From an uncultured Bacteroidaceae bacterium (GTDB taxonomy: Bacteria; Bacteroidota; Bacteroidia; Bacteroidales; Bacteroidaceae), in the NCBI GenBank assembly GCA_905235565.1, contig CAJOLR010000018.1, positions 1 through 34,268 of the forward strand: DNA of 34,268 bases, in the 5' to 3' direction. The position numbers and the translations under genes are program-made. Shown here in pieces: positions 1 to 7,847 of this stretch. Numbering within the stretch: the first letter of the stretch is position 1; every line of letters starts with the position of its first letter. The notes beneath the pieces were generated by a model. The model did no database searches and had not been told where the DNA came from. It worked only from the letters and a program-made list of their open reading frames with translations.

Positions 1-33
1 GCCAAGGAACGATAAACCGGCCGCTTCACCGCA

Positions 34-510
34 TTGGAAAGATACAGCGGCAGCATCACCTTTACAGAAGGCCGTGGAGCCGGCAATGCCATCCGTGATG
101 ATGATCTGAAACAGCTTTTTGATTCACTCCAGTTCCTCAGATATGAGTATGCCCACAAGCAGTTCATCAAGGGTGATAACCGTGAGACTGTCGGTGTAAT
201 ACTGGGGCTTCCCACTATCATACTGACACTTGTAGCGGTCACTCACAGGGCCGAAGATGATCCTGAACTATCCAAGAAACTATACGCCATATCGGGTGCA
301 TTGGCCGTACCTACCATAACCTACTATGTTTGGGGACGTGTAACAAAAGGAAAGGCAAAACGCTCCATAGACAAGCTGGTCGATGAGTATAACGCCGAGC
401 TGGAGCTAAGACAGGCAGCCAAACTCCTTCAGTTTGAGTTTGAACCTACGGTATTCCTTCCTAACAGCCAGTCCCCTGCCCTTGGCCTTACGGTCAGCCT
501 TAATTTTTAA
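34..510 (+). CDS. Hypothetical membrane protein, 5' end missing or frameshifted
   Basis: I do not recognise this protein. The readable part is about 158 residues with two hydrophobic segments, roughly residues 50-68 and 82-101, separated by a charged loop. A charged helical stretch follows, and the end (GLTVSLNF) looks like a beta-strand. The frame has no ATG near its beginning: a TTG at 34 is the only nominal start, an in-frame TAA sits at 13-15, and there is no methionine codon in the whole frame. The sequence between that stop and 34 reads plausibly as protein, so the likely situation is a longer gene broken by a frameshift or stop close to the window edge. Its end faces the GH115 gene across a bidirectional terminator. 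The function is unknown; I am fairly sure the region was coding, but not that the gene is intact. Confidence 0.5.
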   Translation: MERYSGSITFTEGRGAGNAIRDDDLKQLFDSLQFLRYEYAHKQFIKGDNRETVGVILGLPTIILTLVAVTHRAEDDPELSKKLYAISGALAVPTITYYVWGRVTKGKAKRSIDKLVDEYNAELELRQAAKLLQFEFEPTVFLPNSQSPALGLTVSLNF

Positions 511-690
511 TTGAAAACTGAAAATCGAGAATTGAGAATCAGCAGGCACCTGCGTAAAGCCCGCGACATTAAAAAACCTTCGGATTGATTCCGAAGGTTT
601 TTTATAATTCTCAATTGTCCGCTCGACCCGAAGGGGCGCTTTCACAAAGCGAAGCGACTGAAAGAATTCTCAACTCTCAATTTTCTCTTT
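509..690. repeat. Inverted AATTGAGAATT-type intergenic repeats bracketing the terminator
   Basis: Positions 520-540 and the reverse complement of 665-685 agree at 18 of 21 bases (GAAAATYGAGARTTGAGAAT). A shorter related copy sits at 604-618. The pair brackets the terminator and a small perfect dyad at 637-651 (CGCTTT-CAC-AAAGCG). The right copy runs over the GH115 stop codon. AATTGAGAATT-like intergenic strings are familiar in Bacteroides-type genomes; whether this is a mobile relic is inference. Confidence 0.45.
571..603. terminator. Bidirectional Rho-independent terminator
   Basis: A perfect 13-bp stem (AAAAAACCTTCGG with CCGAAGGTTTTTT) closes a 7-nt loop. It has a T-run on either strand and lies between two converging genes, so it can end transcripts from both sides. 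Confidence 0.85.
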
Positions 691-3235
691 TGTATGGAGA
701 TTCCGGCATGAACAGGAAGCTCTTTATGTAGCCTCCGGCATCTATTACAATCTTCTCGAATACTGTTCCGGGTTCGATAGGACGGATGGTCAGGGTGTGC
801 TCACCCTTGGCAGCCTTGCCCAACTGTACGCGGTCGTCCTTTACTCGGGTTGCAACTGTGGGGTAATAGACTGAATAGATGTTGCGCTGGTCCTCATTCA
901 GACGCTCGTTGAACACGACCTCTATCTCATCGCCGCCATCCAGGCTTACCATATAGCGGTGTCCCTCAAGACGATAGAATGTCAGGGTTGCGTTTACTGC
1001 TATTACAGCCTGCAGATTATCCACATCCTCTGTCAGGTTGAACTTATAGGTCATGCTGGCGCCGTCGGTAGGTTGGCTGTAAGGCATCAGGGCTACGCCG
1101 GACAGTGTGCGGCCCATGAATGGGATTGTAGTCCACTTGGCAGAGCCTGAAGTTACGGCTTTCTGTGCATAGAAGTGCTCGGCCTCCATTGCCACTACTC
1201 CGTCCTTCTGGGTGAATACGTAGCCGCCTGCATTCTCGCCCTCCTCTACGCGGGTTACGCGGGGCTGCGTGTCGGCACGGAAATTATCGTTCCAGCTGGT
1301 ATAGCCTATGTGCTTCTGGATCATCATGCCGTTCCACTTTCCGCCAGCCATCTCCTTGTTATAATATGCACACAGTTCGGCGTCACGCTTAAAGTCACGC
1401 TCGCAACGCTCTGCCCAGTAGTTGGCGGCAGGATCGTTATTGCGTGCCAGTTTCTGGTTCATGGCCTGGCTGTAGTACATATCGTATATGTTACCCATTG
1501 CCTGTACGGGGAACAGTATAATCTGCTGATATGCATCACGGTACTCGGGCTTAAGGCGCAGGTACTGGCGCAGTGCCTCTGCCTCCAGGCGTGCGTAATC
1601 ATCGCAAACCTGCTCAAACTCGCCGGTCTCCAAAGTGTAATACTGGCGGGCATCCAGCATCTCGGCGCTTATGCGGCCGTTGTACTTGCAGCATAGATTG
1701 AGTATGCGGGCTGCCTCCTGAGCCTCCTCCTCGCCGAAGAACTCCAGACAGAAGTCGTATGTGTGGTCCAGCAGGGTCTCAACGGTGAATGCCGTGGGGT
1801 TCCAGGCCATATCCAGGAACAGTGTGATAGGATACTCCATAGGCTTCAGGTCACCTACGTTCAGCACCCATATCTTATCTACACCATAGTCATATGTAAG
1901 TTGCATCTGCTCCCACAGGTGCTGTATGGGAGTGATATTGAGCCACTTTGAGTTACGGGGCGCACCTACATAGTCTACGTGGTAATACATACCCCAGCCG
2001 CCCTTGCGCTTGCGTTCCTCGGCATTTGGCAGACGGCGTATGTCACCCCAGTTGTCATCGGACAAAAGGATTATCACATCGTCAGGCACGCGCAGGCCCT
2101 TATTATAATAGGTCTGAACCTCCTTGTAGAGTGCCCATACCTGCGGACGCTGCTCGGCTGGCTTACCTGTAACCTCCTTTATTATCTGGCGCTGGTCGGC
2201 GAACAATCCCTCCAGCATCTTCATGTTATCCTCGTCGCTGCCGCGCAGTTCGGCATCACCGTCACCACGCATACCGATTGTTATCAGGTCTTCGGTATTC
2301 TTGGCGCGCTCCACTCCCTCACGGAAGAACCTCTGCAGTTCCTGTTTGTTGGTGGTATAGTCCCACTGGCCGCCGTATGCACGCGGGTTACGGGCCCATT
2401 CCTGATGGTTGCGTGCCATCGGCTCGTGGTGGCTGGTTCCCATAATCACGCCCATTTCATTGGCCGTCTTGGAGTTCTCGGGGTCATCGGCATAGAATGC
2501 CCAGTCCCACATGGCCGGCCACATGAAGTTACCGCGCAGACGCAGTATCAGCTCAAAGCACTTGGCGTAGAACTCATGTCCGCCGCGCTGGGTGCCGAAT
2601 GTATTGGCCACCCAAGTGGTAAGGCACGGGGCCTCATCGTTCAGGAATATGCCGCGGTATGTTACTGCTGGCTCACCGGCGGTGTATGTACCCTTGGCCA
2701 GGGATACGTTCTGCTGGGGCTGGATAGGAACATCGGCCCAATAGTACCAGGGCGATACGCCTATCTGCTCGGACAGCTCGTATATACCGTAAATGGCACC
2801 GCGCATATCGCTTCCGGCTATCACCAGAGCCTCGTCAATTCCTTTTATGGGATTGGCTATCACGCTCATGATATACTTTTCGCGCTTGCCCTGCAGCTCC
2901 TTCTTGTCAATCTTCTTACCCTTGATTATCTGGGCTATGAACTTGCTGTCAACCGTACCCACAATCACCGGTTTTCCGGACACTGATGCTGCGTCATAAA
3001 CCACCTTGGCCTCCTGCCCTCCAACAGCCTTAAAGTCCTGCTGCAGGGCCTTCAGGGCTATCTGCACACCGGTCTTATCGGCCTCATCGGCCAGAATCTG
3101 AACCGGTTTGCCGTTCTCTATCAGCGTAAACCTGTCACTTGATAACCCGTTGAATGAAATGCCTTTGTTATCGGCAGCATTGGCCGATGCACACGTCAGC
3201 GCCAAAACGCTTAGGACCATTAATATCTTTCTCAT
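677..3235 (-). CDS. Secreted GH115 alpha-glucuronidase
   Basis: This is an 852-residue exported enzyme of glycoside hydrolase family 115. The family removes (4-O-methyl)-glucuronic acid from xylan side chains, including internal ones. A signal peptide spans residues 1-20 with likely cleavage after ANA. An N-terminal alpha/beta domain precedes the catalytic barrel, which carries recognisable family stretches: YRGIFLNDEAPCLTTW, LRGNFMWPAMWDWAF, MGTSHHEPMARNH, TIGMRGDGDAE and LLSDDNWGDIRRLP. A helical region and a C-terminal beta-sandwich domain (about residues 680-852) complete the usual length. The start ATG follows directly on a leader containing a good -7 box. No SusC/SusD pair is adjacent, so it is not in an obvious polysaccharide utilisation locus here. 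The upstream M6 peptidase gene lies on the same strand but is separated by this gene's own promoter. Confidence 0.93.
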   Translation of the reverse strand: MRKILMVLSVLALTCASANAADNKGISFNGLSSDRFTLIENGKPVQILADEADKTGVQIALKALQQDFKAVGGQEAKVVYDAASVSGKPVIVGTVDSKFIAQIIKGKKIDKKELQGKREKYIMSVIANPIKGIDEALVIAGSDMRGAIYGIYELSEQIGVSPWYYWADVPIQPQQNVSLAKGTYTAGEPAVTYRGIFLNDEAPCLTTWVANTFGTQRGGHEFYAKCFELILRLRGNFMWPAMWDWAFYADDPENSKTANEMGVIMGTSHHEPMARNHQEWARNPRAYGGQWDYTTNKQELQRFFREGVERAKNTEDLITIGMRGDGDAELRGSDEDNMKMLEGLFADQRQIIKEVTGKPAEQRPQVWALYKEVQTYYNKGLRVPDDVIILLSDDNWGDIRRLPNAEERKRKGGWGMYYHVDYVGAPRNSKWLNITPIQHLWEQMQLTYDYGVDKIWVLNVGDLKPMEYPITLFLDMAWNPTAFTVETLLDHTYDFCLEFFGEEEAQEAARILNLCCKYNGRISAEMLDARQYYTLETGEFEQVCDDYARLEAEALRQYLRLKPEYRDAYQQIILFPVQAMGNIYDMYYSQAMNQKLARNNDPAANYWAERCERDFKRDAELCAYYNKEMAGGKWNGMMIQKHIGYTSWNDNFRADTQPRVTRVEEGENAGGYVFTQKDGVVAMEAEHFYAQKAVTSGSAKWTTIPFMGRTLSGVALMPYSQPTDGASMTYKFNLTEDVDNLQAVIAVNATLTFYRLEGHRYMVSLDGGDEIEVVFNERLNEDQRNIYSVYYPTVATRVKDDRVQLGKAAKGEHTLTIRPIEPGTVFEKIVIDAGGYIKSFLFMPESPYKREN

Positions 3236-3277
3236 AACTATATTTGGTTGAATTGTTAGCTGAAAGTATCACGGAGT

Positions 3278-3285
3278 CAAAGATA
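3278..3285 (-). promoter_or_regulatory. -7 promoter box (TATCTTTG) for the GH115 gene
   Basis: On the minus strand TATCTTTG matches the Bacteroidetes -7 consensus TAnnTTTG about 43 nt before the GH115 ATG. No convincing -33 TTG lies 19-21 nt upstream, so the call rests on the -7 box alone. Confidence 0.5.
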
Positions 3286-3291
3286 CTGATT

Positions 3292-4758
3292 TTATCTTTT
3301 CAATTCCAGTTTACCGTTGTGAATATATATCCCAGGTGTTGTGGGAGCACCCGTAACTTTATGTCCGTCAATGGAATACCATGTGTCCGCATTCTTATAG
3401 GCCACTTGTCTGATGCTTGAAGGCAACACTGCAAATGAGAATGATGCCAGACTGTCCGTTACGGATATTGATGTTATAGGCTTTGACATCAAATACGTCC
3501 CGTCCTTATTGGCATTGTTCAAGGTTGCGGCAGGAGTGGAATTGTTGGTTAGTTCATTATTCCCGTTGTGCGGATACGCCCAACCGCTTACGTCACTGTT
3601 TGACGGCACCGGAATGGCTGCGTCATTGGCCGGGATAATCAGATAACGTTGCTGTTTTGTTGAGTTCACATAACCTGTAAGAAAAACATTCTCATCATAA
3701 TCCACATGAAAGACCAGAATTCCGCTGCCCGGCAGTTCGGCGTCCCACCCTTTCTTCTGTCTGTTCTCCAAGAGATAATATTCGTCAGGATTACCTTCAT
3801 TGCGGATAATGAAGGCCTTGGCTGTATCGGCAAGAGCCGGAACATCTGTTATTACCGTGTCCGATGACAACTCCACGGGCTTAAGCCAGCCCATAAACAT
3901 ACGCTCAAAGGCCGAATAACCGCAGGGCACGTATCCGCCACCGTTCAGGTTGCCAGAGTCCATCAGATCCCAATATCTTACGTAAAATGTACTACCGTTA
4001 CTATATAAGTCCGGTAACCCAAAACAGTGGCTGTATTCATGACAGAGCGTACCGAATGTCCCGCTTTTATCCGTCAATCCTCTTTCTGGCGAACAAAAGT
4101 ATGAATCAATCATATAGTCATTTCCGCCGCTGCTCACGGTTATCGGTTTACAGTCTTTGTGTTTACTGAGCCACCACTGATGCGGCCAAATGGTATTTCC
4201 GCCCCATTCATCATCCATTCCCAAACCGGCGAATACTATCATCAGCTGATTTACATATCCGTCACCGTCCCAGTCATACGGTGCCCAGTCATCAACCTGG
4301 GATCTGATACTGTCAATCACATCCTGAACCAGATATTTGGAGTTCTCGTCATCAAAATACGTACTTCTGTATTTCTTAATGCTGTCCGCCACAATGTAAT
4401 GGATATCAAACGTCAGTCTGAACTGCCCGTAACTCTGCTCATAGAAATAATCATGCAGAGAGCCTATGTATGGTTCCTTGATGTAGTTCTCAGTATTCAG
4501 GATATTGTTCCACTTTTGCATGGTCACATTCTCATTACCGCCGAACGGTTTATCCTTGAATGCCGCCAGGACAACCAGTTGACGACGGTCGCCTATATAC
4601 GGATTCTCACCCTGGGTCCTGCTTTGGGCTCTTTCAGTGAGCATTATATGGCTTTCAGACAATTGCGGACGGCAGTTTCTGACACGGATTATTTCCTGAG
4701 CCTGAGCCGATAATGCAAAGCCCAGCGAAACAATATATAAAAGAGTCCTTCTGGTCAT
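3292..4758 (-). CDS. Secreted M6 family (immune inhibitor A-like) metallopeptidase
   Basis: This is a 488-residue zinc peptidase. A signal peptide covers about residues 1-20 (cleavage after AQA). The M6 signature HEYSHCFGLPD is at 240-250, with H240, E241 and H244 as expected zinc and catalytic residues and the downstream D250 typical of M6 (HExxHxxGxxD). A DWDGDGYVN stretch at 162-170 looks like a calcium-binding loop. The last 30 or so residues (YSIDGHKV, then GIYIHNGKLELKR) resemble the short C-terminal tail seen on many Prevotella/Bacteroides secreted proteins, which may be a surface-sorting or cell-envelope tail; that role is inferred. The gene starts 21 nt after the UPF0280 stop with no terminator between them, so readthrough from the homocysteine operon is possible. 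Its substrate cannot be told from the sequence. Confidence 0.9.
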   Translation of the reverse strand: MTRRTLLYIVSLGFALSAQAQEIIRVRNCRPQLSESHIMLTERAQSRTQGENPYIGDRRQLVVLAAFKDKPFGGNENVTMQKWNNILNTENYIKEPYIGSLHDYFYEQSYGQFRLTFDIHYIVADSIKKYRSTYFDDENSKYLVQDVIDSIRSQVDDWAPYDWDGDGYVNQLMIVFAGLGMDDEWGGNTIWPHQWWLSKHKDCKPITVSSGGNDYMIDSYFCSPERGLTDKSGTFGTLCHEYSHCFGLPDLYSNGSTFYVRYWDLMDSGNLNGGGYVPCGYSAFERMFMGWLKPVELSSDTVITDVPALADTAKAFIIRNEGNPDEYYLLENRQKKGWDAELPGSGILVFHVDYDENVFLTGYVNSTKQQRYLIIPANDAAIPVPSNSDVSGWAYPHNGNNELTNNSTPAATLNNANKDGTYLMSKPITSISVTDSLASFSFAVLPSSIRQVAYKNADTWYSIDGHKVTGAPTTPGIYIHNGKLELKR

Positions 4759-4779
4759 AACAATCCAAAATTAGTCATT

Positions 4780-5529
4780 TCAATTGAATAAACGCAATTC
4801 AAACTGTCCTGATATTGCCATGCGGTCATCTTTTACGGCCAATGCGCCCAGGATTCCGGGGATATCCCGGATGCGGTCCATTACAGGCTGAAGGTCGGCT
4901 GCGGATTGTATGCGGTTGGCCATGGCGGTGGCGTAACTGTCGGCCAGCATCACGTCCCGGCACACAATCATCATGGCATCGGCCCGGCCCAGGCTGAGCG
5001 ATGGGCCTACCGTGCCGCTGGATGTGCATATTCCGCAGGGAAATGCAGCAGCAGGTATGTGCAGGCCTACTTTCTCGGACAGCGGGGACTGGCCGGCAAA
5101 GACGCTGATGTCCATATCGCCGCTTACCTGAGCATAGATATCGCCGCCGTTCTCAACAATCACCTCCTTTACTCCGTAACCGGATTTTATGCAGTCTGCC
5201 ACCTTCTGAGCCACGGCTCCGGCTACGGCACTCATGGGGCCAATTCCGGTCTTGTGGCTCACGCGCGACATCTCTTTAAGTATTTCAGGCGCTTCCAGAC
5301 CGGCATCATAAGGTGTCAATGCGGCCTTGTATTGCGTATCTGTCAATAAATAAGCATCCATAGAGCGCCGCAAATCAACCAGGAATGTATAGGCCGCATC
5401 CTCCATAGAAGCACGATAGGAGCCGCTGTCGACTCCTATCCAAAGGTCTGATTCAAGGAACTTTACGCAGAACCAGCGTCTCCCGTCACTGGAGAAACGA
5501 CTGCGGTAACTGCGCTCCCTATATTCCAT
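4780..5529 (-). CDS. UPF0280 (COG2122, ApbE-like) protein of the anaerobic homocysteine pathway
   Basis: A 249-residue soluble protein of the UPF0280 family, distantly related to the flavin transferase ApbE. Recognisable stretches are GIGPMSAVAGAVAQ, EVIVENGGDIY and CTSSGTVGPSLSLGRAD. In methanogens a COG2122 protein has been genetically linked with COG1900 and NIL-ferredoxin proteins in making homocysteine from aspartate semialdehyde and sulfide; its exact reaction is not established. Here it is the last gene of that same trio, its ATG overlapping the ferredoxin stop by one base (TGATG), which implies translational coupling. The conserved glycine-rich segments are intact and the length is normal for the family. 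The family call is firm and the pathway role comes from context. Confidence 0.88.
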   Translation of the reverse strand: MEYRERSYRSRFSSDGRRWFCVKFLESDLWIGVDSGSYRASMEDAAYTFLVDLRRSMDAYLLTDTQYKAALTPYDAGLEAPEILKEMSRVSHKTGIGPMSAVAGAVAQKVADCIKSGYGVKEVIVENGGDIYAQVSGDMDISVFAGQSPLSEKVGLHIPAAAFPCGICTSSGTVGPSLSLGRADAMMIVCRDVMLADSYATAMANRIQSAADLQPVMDRIRDIPGILGALAVKDDRMAISGQFELRLFN

Positions 5530-5939
5530 CAGTCTGCAAATTCAATATGGAACAGCTTGAGCGGGCAGGCGGTTATGCACATCTTGCACACCACGCACTT
5601 ATCGGGCTGGAACCTTAACTTCCAGTCCGGAGCACCAATTGAAAGGGCGCCGGACGGACAGGCCGATGTGCACGCGCCGCAACTCACGCATTTGGCGTCA
5701 TCGAATGTAATCTTCTTCTCCAGCGGGCTTACATCCACCCCACTCGTCTGCATGAAATCAATGGCCTGACGGATATGATCTGAATCGGAATCCAGTTCCA
5801 GCACCAATTTACCGCTGCGGCCGCCGTCGATATCGGCCTTGATGATGCTGACCATTATGTCATACTTCTTAATCAGCTCATAGATAAGCGGGCGGCTGGC
5901 CTCGCCATCGGGGAATGATATAACTACTTTCTTTGTCAT
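5529..5939 (-). CDS. NIL-domain 2x[4Fe-4S] ferredoxin (aspartate-semialdehyde sulfurtransferase partner)
   Basis: A 136-residue protein with an N-terminal NIL domain (about residues 1-75, also found at the end of methionine ABC transporter ATPases) and two 4Fe-4S motifs: C84-x2-C87-x2-C90-x3-C94 and C115-x2-C118-x2-C121-x3-C125. In anaerobes this protein type pairs with COG1900 enzymes and is needed for homocysteine formation, probably supplying electrons for reductive sulfur transfer. The gene begins 11 nt after the COG1900 stop and overlaps the next gene by one base, so the three form one transcription unit. All eight cluster cysteines are present. It is probably cytoplasmic because no signal peptide is visible. 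Confidence 0.9.
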   Translation of the reverse strand: MTKKVVISFPDGEASRPLIYELIKKYDIMVSIIKADIDGGRSGKLVLELDSDSDHIRQAIDFMQTSGVDVSPLEKKITFDDAKCVSCGACTSACPSGALSIGAPDWKLRFQPDKCVVCKMCITACPLKLFHIEFAD

Positions 5940-5950
5940 AACCTTCTGTT

Positions 5951-7096
5951 TTACTGATTAATCTCCTTAAGTCCCTGAAGTGACGTTCCCGTAGGCATCG
6001 GCCTAACCGGAGCGGTCAGTTCAAACTCTCCCTTCTCAATCCAATCCTTCAGGATGGCGGCAATACGGCGTGCCTTGTTGAGACTTGACAGAGGTGCGGT
6101 ATGGATCTTCTTGCCCATGAACTCTATCTCGCCTGAGCGCAGCTGCTCATAGTTGACCTTGCCAATAAGTTCACCACGTCCGCCGTAATCCTCAATAAAC
6201 GTATCTATCTGACAGTTACGTATACTTACGCGGTGTGCCAGATCCTCATCCAGCAGCGGAATCGGTACGCCTATGCCCACATACATCGTAACACCGTATT
6301 TCTCAAAATATGCGCCGCGCAGGAACTCGCTTGACATCTCCCTCATCTCGCCCATCACAGCCAGAGTGCGGGCATTGCCCATAGGCACGCCATACTCGTT
6401 AAGAGGTTTTGAGCAGTTGAACTGAGTGCCGTTCCAGACTACGTAACCCTGTGTGCCACAAAGGAATATGCGGGTTCCCAGGCCGATGGTACGGCATTCG
6501 GGATCATTCAGCAGCGGTGAAAGTTCACCGGCCGAGCTGTATGAGGCATTCTTCATGCGGGGCAGCAGCGTGCCCATGTATGTATATAAGGTACGGTCCG
6601 TGGAGTTCACGGCCACGTTGTAGTTCTGATATGCGTTTCGCGGGTTCATCAGGATGGCCTCGTTGATGGTCTTGAGGCTTATCTCCGTCTTGATATGCTT
6701 GCGCGGGTAGCAGTCAGTACCCTTGCCCCAGGCTTCCAGTGTCACGTTCTTGCCGTCAATCAGCTCCTGGATAATGTGTGCGCCGCCGTATGCGGGATTC
6801 TGCGGATTGCAGTCTGTAGCACCCACAAACGTATCCACAGCAGCCAGACCGCCGCTTACAGGCACACCGTTCAGCTCAATCCTCTCCATGCGGATAGGCG
6901 GATTTGCGTGACCAAAATTCAGGATAGCGCCGCTTGAGCACATAGCACCAAACGTTGCGGTGGTAACCACATCAACCTTGTCAAGAATCTCCTTGGGTGA
7001 CATCGTCCTGGCCATTTCCGACACCTCCTCGGCCGTCAGAACCACCGCCTTACCCTTGCGGATCTTCTCATTAATCTCCTCGTAACTCTTACTCAT
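5951..7096 (-). CDS. COG1900/DUF39 L-aspartate semialdehyde sulfurtransferase (homocysteine biosynthesis)
   Basis: A 381-residue protein of the DUF39 family. The characterised archaeal members take part in converting aspartate semialdehyde plus a persulfide sulfur into homocysteine, bypassing O-acyl-homoserine. Conserved cysteines lie in the expected signatures: C53 in TFGAMCSSGAILNFGH, C96 in VGATDCNPQ and C129 in GKGTDCYPRK. Position C53 corresponds to the cysteine thought to carry the persulfide. The protein ends with no room for the CBS domain pair that some archaeal homologues carry. It is the first gene of the trio and has its own leader with a -7 box. The family assignment is strong; the reaction is inferred from family work and the conserved gene trio. 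Confidence 0.9.
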   Translation of the reverse strand: MSKSYEEINEKIRKGKAVVLTAEEVSEMARTMSPKEILDKVDVVTTATFGAMCSSGAILNFGHANPPIRMERIELNGVPVSGGLAAVDTFVGATDCNPQNPAYGGAHIIQELIDGKNVTLEAWGKGTDCYPRKHIKTEISLKTINEAILMNPRNAYQNYNVAVNSTDRTLYTYMGTLLPRMKNASYSSAGELSPLLNDPECRTIGLGTRIFLCGTQGYVVWNGTQFNCSKPLNEYGVPMGNARTLAVMGEMREMSSEFLRGAYFEKYGVTMYVGIGVPIPLLDEDLAHRVSIRNCQIDTFIEDYGGRGELIGKVNYEQLRSGEIEFMGKKIHTAPLSSLNKARRIAAILKDWIEKGEFELTAPVRPMPTGTSLQGLKEINQ

Positions 7097-7113
7097 TGTA
7101 AAGTGTTTTTGTG

Positions 7114-7121
7114 CAAAGATA
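7114..7121 (-). promoter_or_regulatory. -7 promoter box (TATCTTTG) for the homocysteine operon
   Basis: The minus strand carries TATCTTTG about 18 nt before the DUF39 ATG, matching TAnnTTTG. The nearest upstream TTTG is only 13 nt away, too close for a normal -33 box. I saw no SAM-riboswitch-like fold in the 199-nt gap (7097-7295). Confidence 0.5.
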
Positions 7122-7264
7122 AATAAAAATGATACAAAGGTCTGAGTTTCCCTAAAAAGGTTGACTCGGATTGCAGCCTACGTCTCCCCCAACCCAATTC
7201 GCCACAAATCAACCCCATTTTACCACAATTATAAATTATATATACTATTAGTATCATTATGAAC

Positions 7265-7272
7265 TAATTTTG
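7265..7272 (+). promoter_or_regulatory. -7 promoter box (TAATTTTG) for the acyl-lipid operon
   Basis: TAATTTTG matches TAnnTTTG 23 nt before the acyltransferase ATG. The upstream 30 bases are very AT-rich but lack a TTG at the right distance. Confidence 0.45.
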
Positions 7273-7295
7273 CACCTCAATCAAAAACAAACCTT

Positions 7296-7847
7296 ATGTG
7301 GCGAAAATTCTGCGGATGGATCCTGAGAGTCTGGGGCTGGGAGACAAGCCCTTTCCTGCCCCCCGAACCCAAGTGCATACTTCTGGGCGTTCCCCACACA
7401 TCGATGCTGGACTTTGTGGTAGCTTACCTGTTCTACGTATCGATAGGCGGCAAGACCTTCTGCATGGTCAAGAAAAGCCTCTTCTTCCCGCCCTTAGGCT
7501 GGATCCTGAGAGCCATCGGCGGAATACCTGTGGACCGCAGGCATCCCGCATCGGTAGTACGCTCCGTAATCAAGGAGATGGAAAAAAACGATCTGATGCA
7601 CCTGGCAATAGCCCCCGAGGGCACCCGCAAGCCTGTAGCCCGATGGAAAACCGGCTACCACTTCATCGCCAAGGCCGCCAACATTCCAGTCTATCTGTGC
7701 TACTTTGACTGGGGCAGGAAAAAAGTTGCTGTAGATCAGAAATTTGAACTTACCGATGACGCTGGTGCCGATACCCGCCGCATCCAGGAGATTTATGAAC
7801 AGATGAATTTAAAGGGACGCCACCCCGAGAAATACCTTACAAGATGA
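7296..7847 (+). CDS. PlsC-like lysophospholipid acyltransferase
   Basis: A 183-residue member of the glycerophosphate acyltransferase (PlsC) fold. The catalytic H-x4-D motif is H34-TSML-D39, and the substrate-binding EGTR motif is at 108-111 (APEGTRK). The protein is short for PlsC (usually 200-250) and lacks a clear N-terminal membrane anchor, though residues 40-75 are hydrophobic. It belongs to the small single-domain subgroup common in Bacteroidetes. Its stop overlaps the ATG of the acyl-CoA synthetase gene by four bases (ATGA), so the two are translationally coupled and probably act on the same acyl pool. The exact acceptor (lysophosphatidate, glycine lipid or other) cannot be told. Confidence 0.85.
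   Translation: MWRKFCGWILRVWGWETSPFLPPEPKCILLGVPHTSMLDFVVAYLFYVSIGGKTFCMVKKSLFFPPLGWILRAIGGIPVDRRHPASVVRSVIKEMEKNDLMHLAIAPEGTRKPVARWKTGYHFIAKAANIPVYLCYFDWGRKKVAVDQKFELTDDAGADTRRIQEIYEQMNLKGRHPEKYLTR

Noticed and set aside
406-645. 79-codon minus-strand frame over the terminator region
   Set aside because: It crosses the terminator hairpin and low-complexity inverted repeats, and has no family resemblance.
1979-2986. Long plus-strand open frame (335 codons) opposite the GH115 gene
   Set aside because: It is antisense to a well-supported GH115 enzyme, has no recognisable domain and reflects codon bias of the real strand.
7126-7140. AAAATGATACAAAGG, resembling one arm of the palindromic repeat
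   Set aside because: The GGGG core and second arm are missing, so a chance match in AT-rich leader cannot be excluded; not counted as a copy.
7097-7295. Possible SAM-type riboswitch before the homocysteine operon
   Set aside because: No conserved SAM-I or SAM-II core or matching stem set could be seen; only a -7 box is supported.
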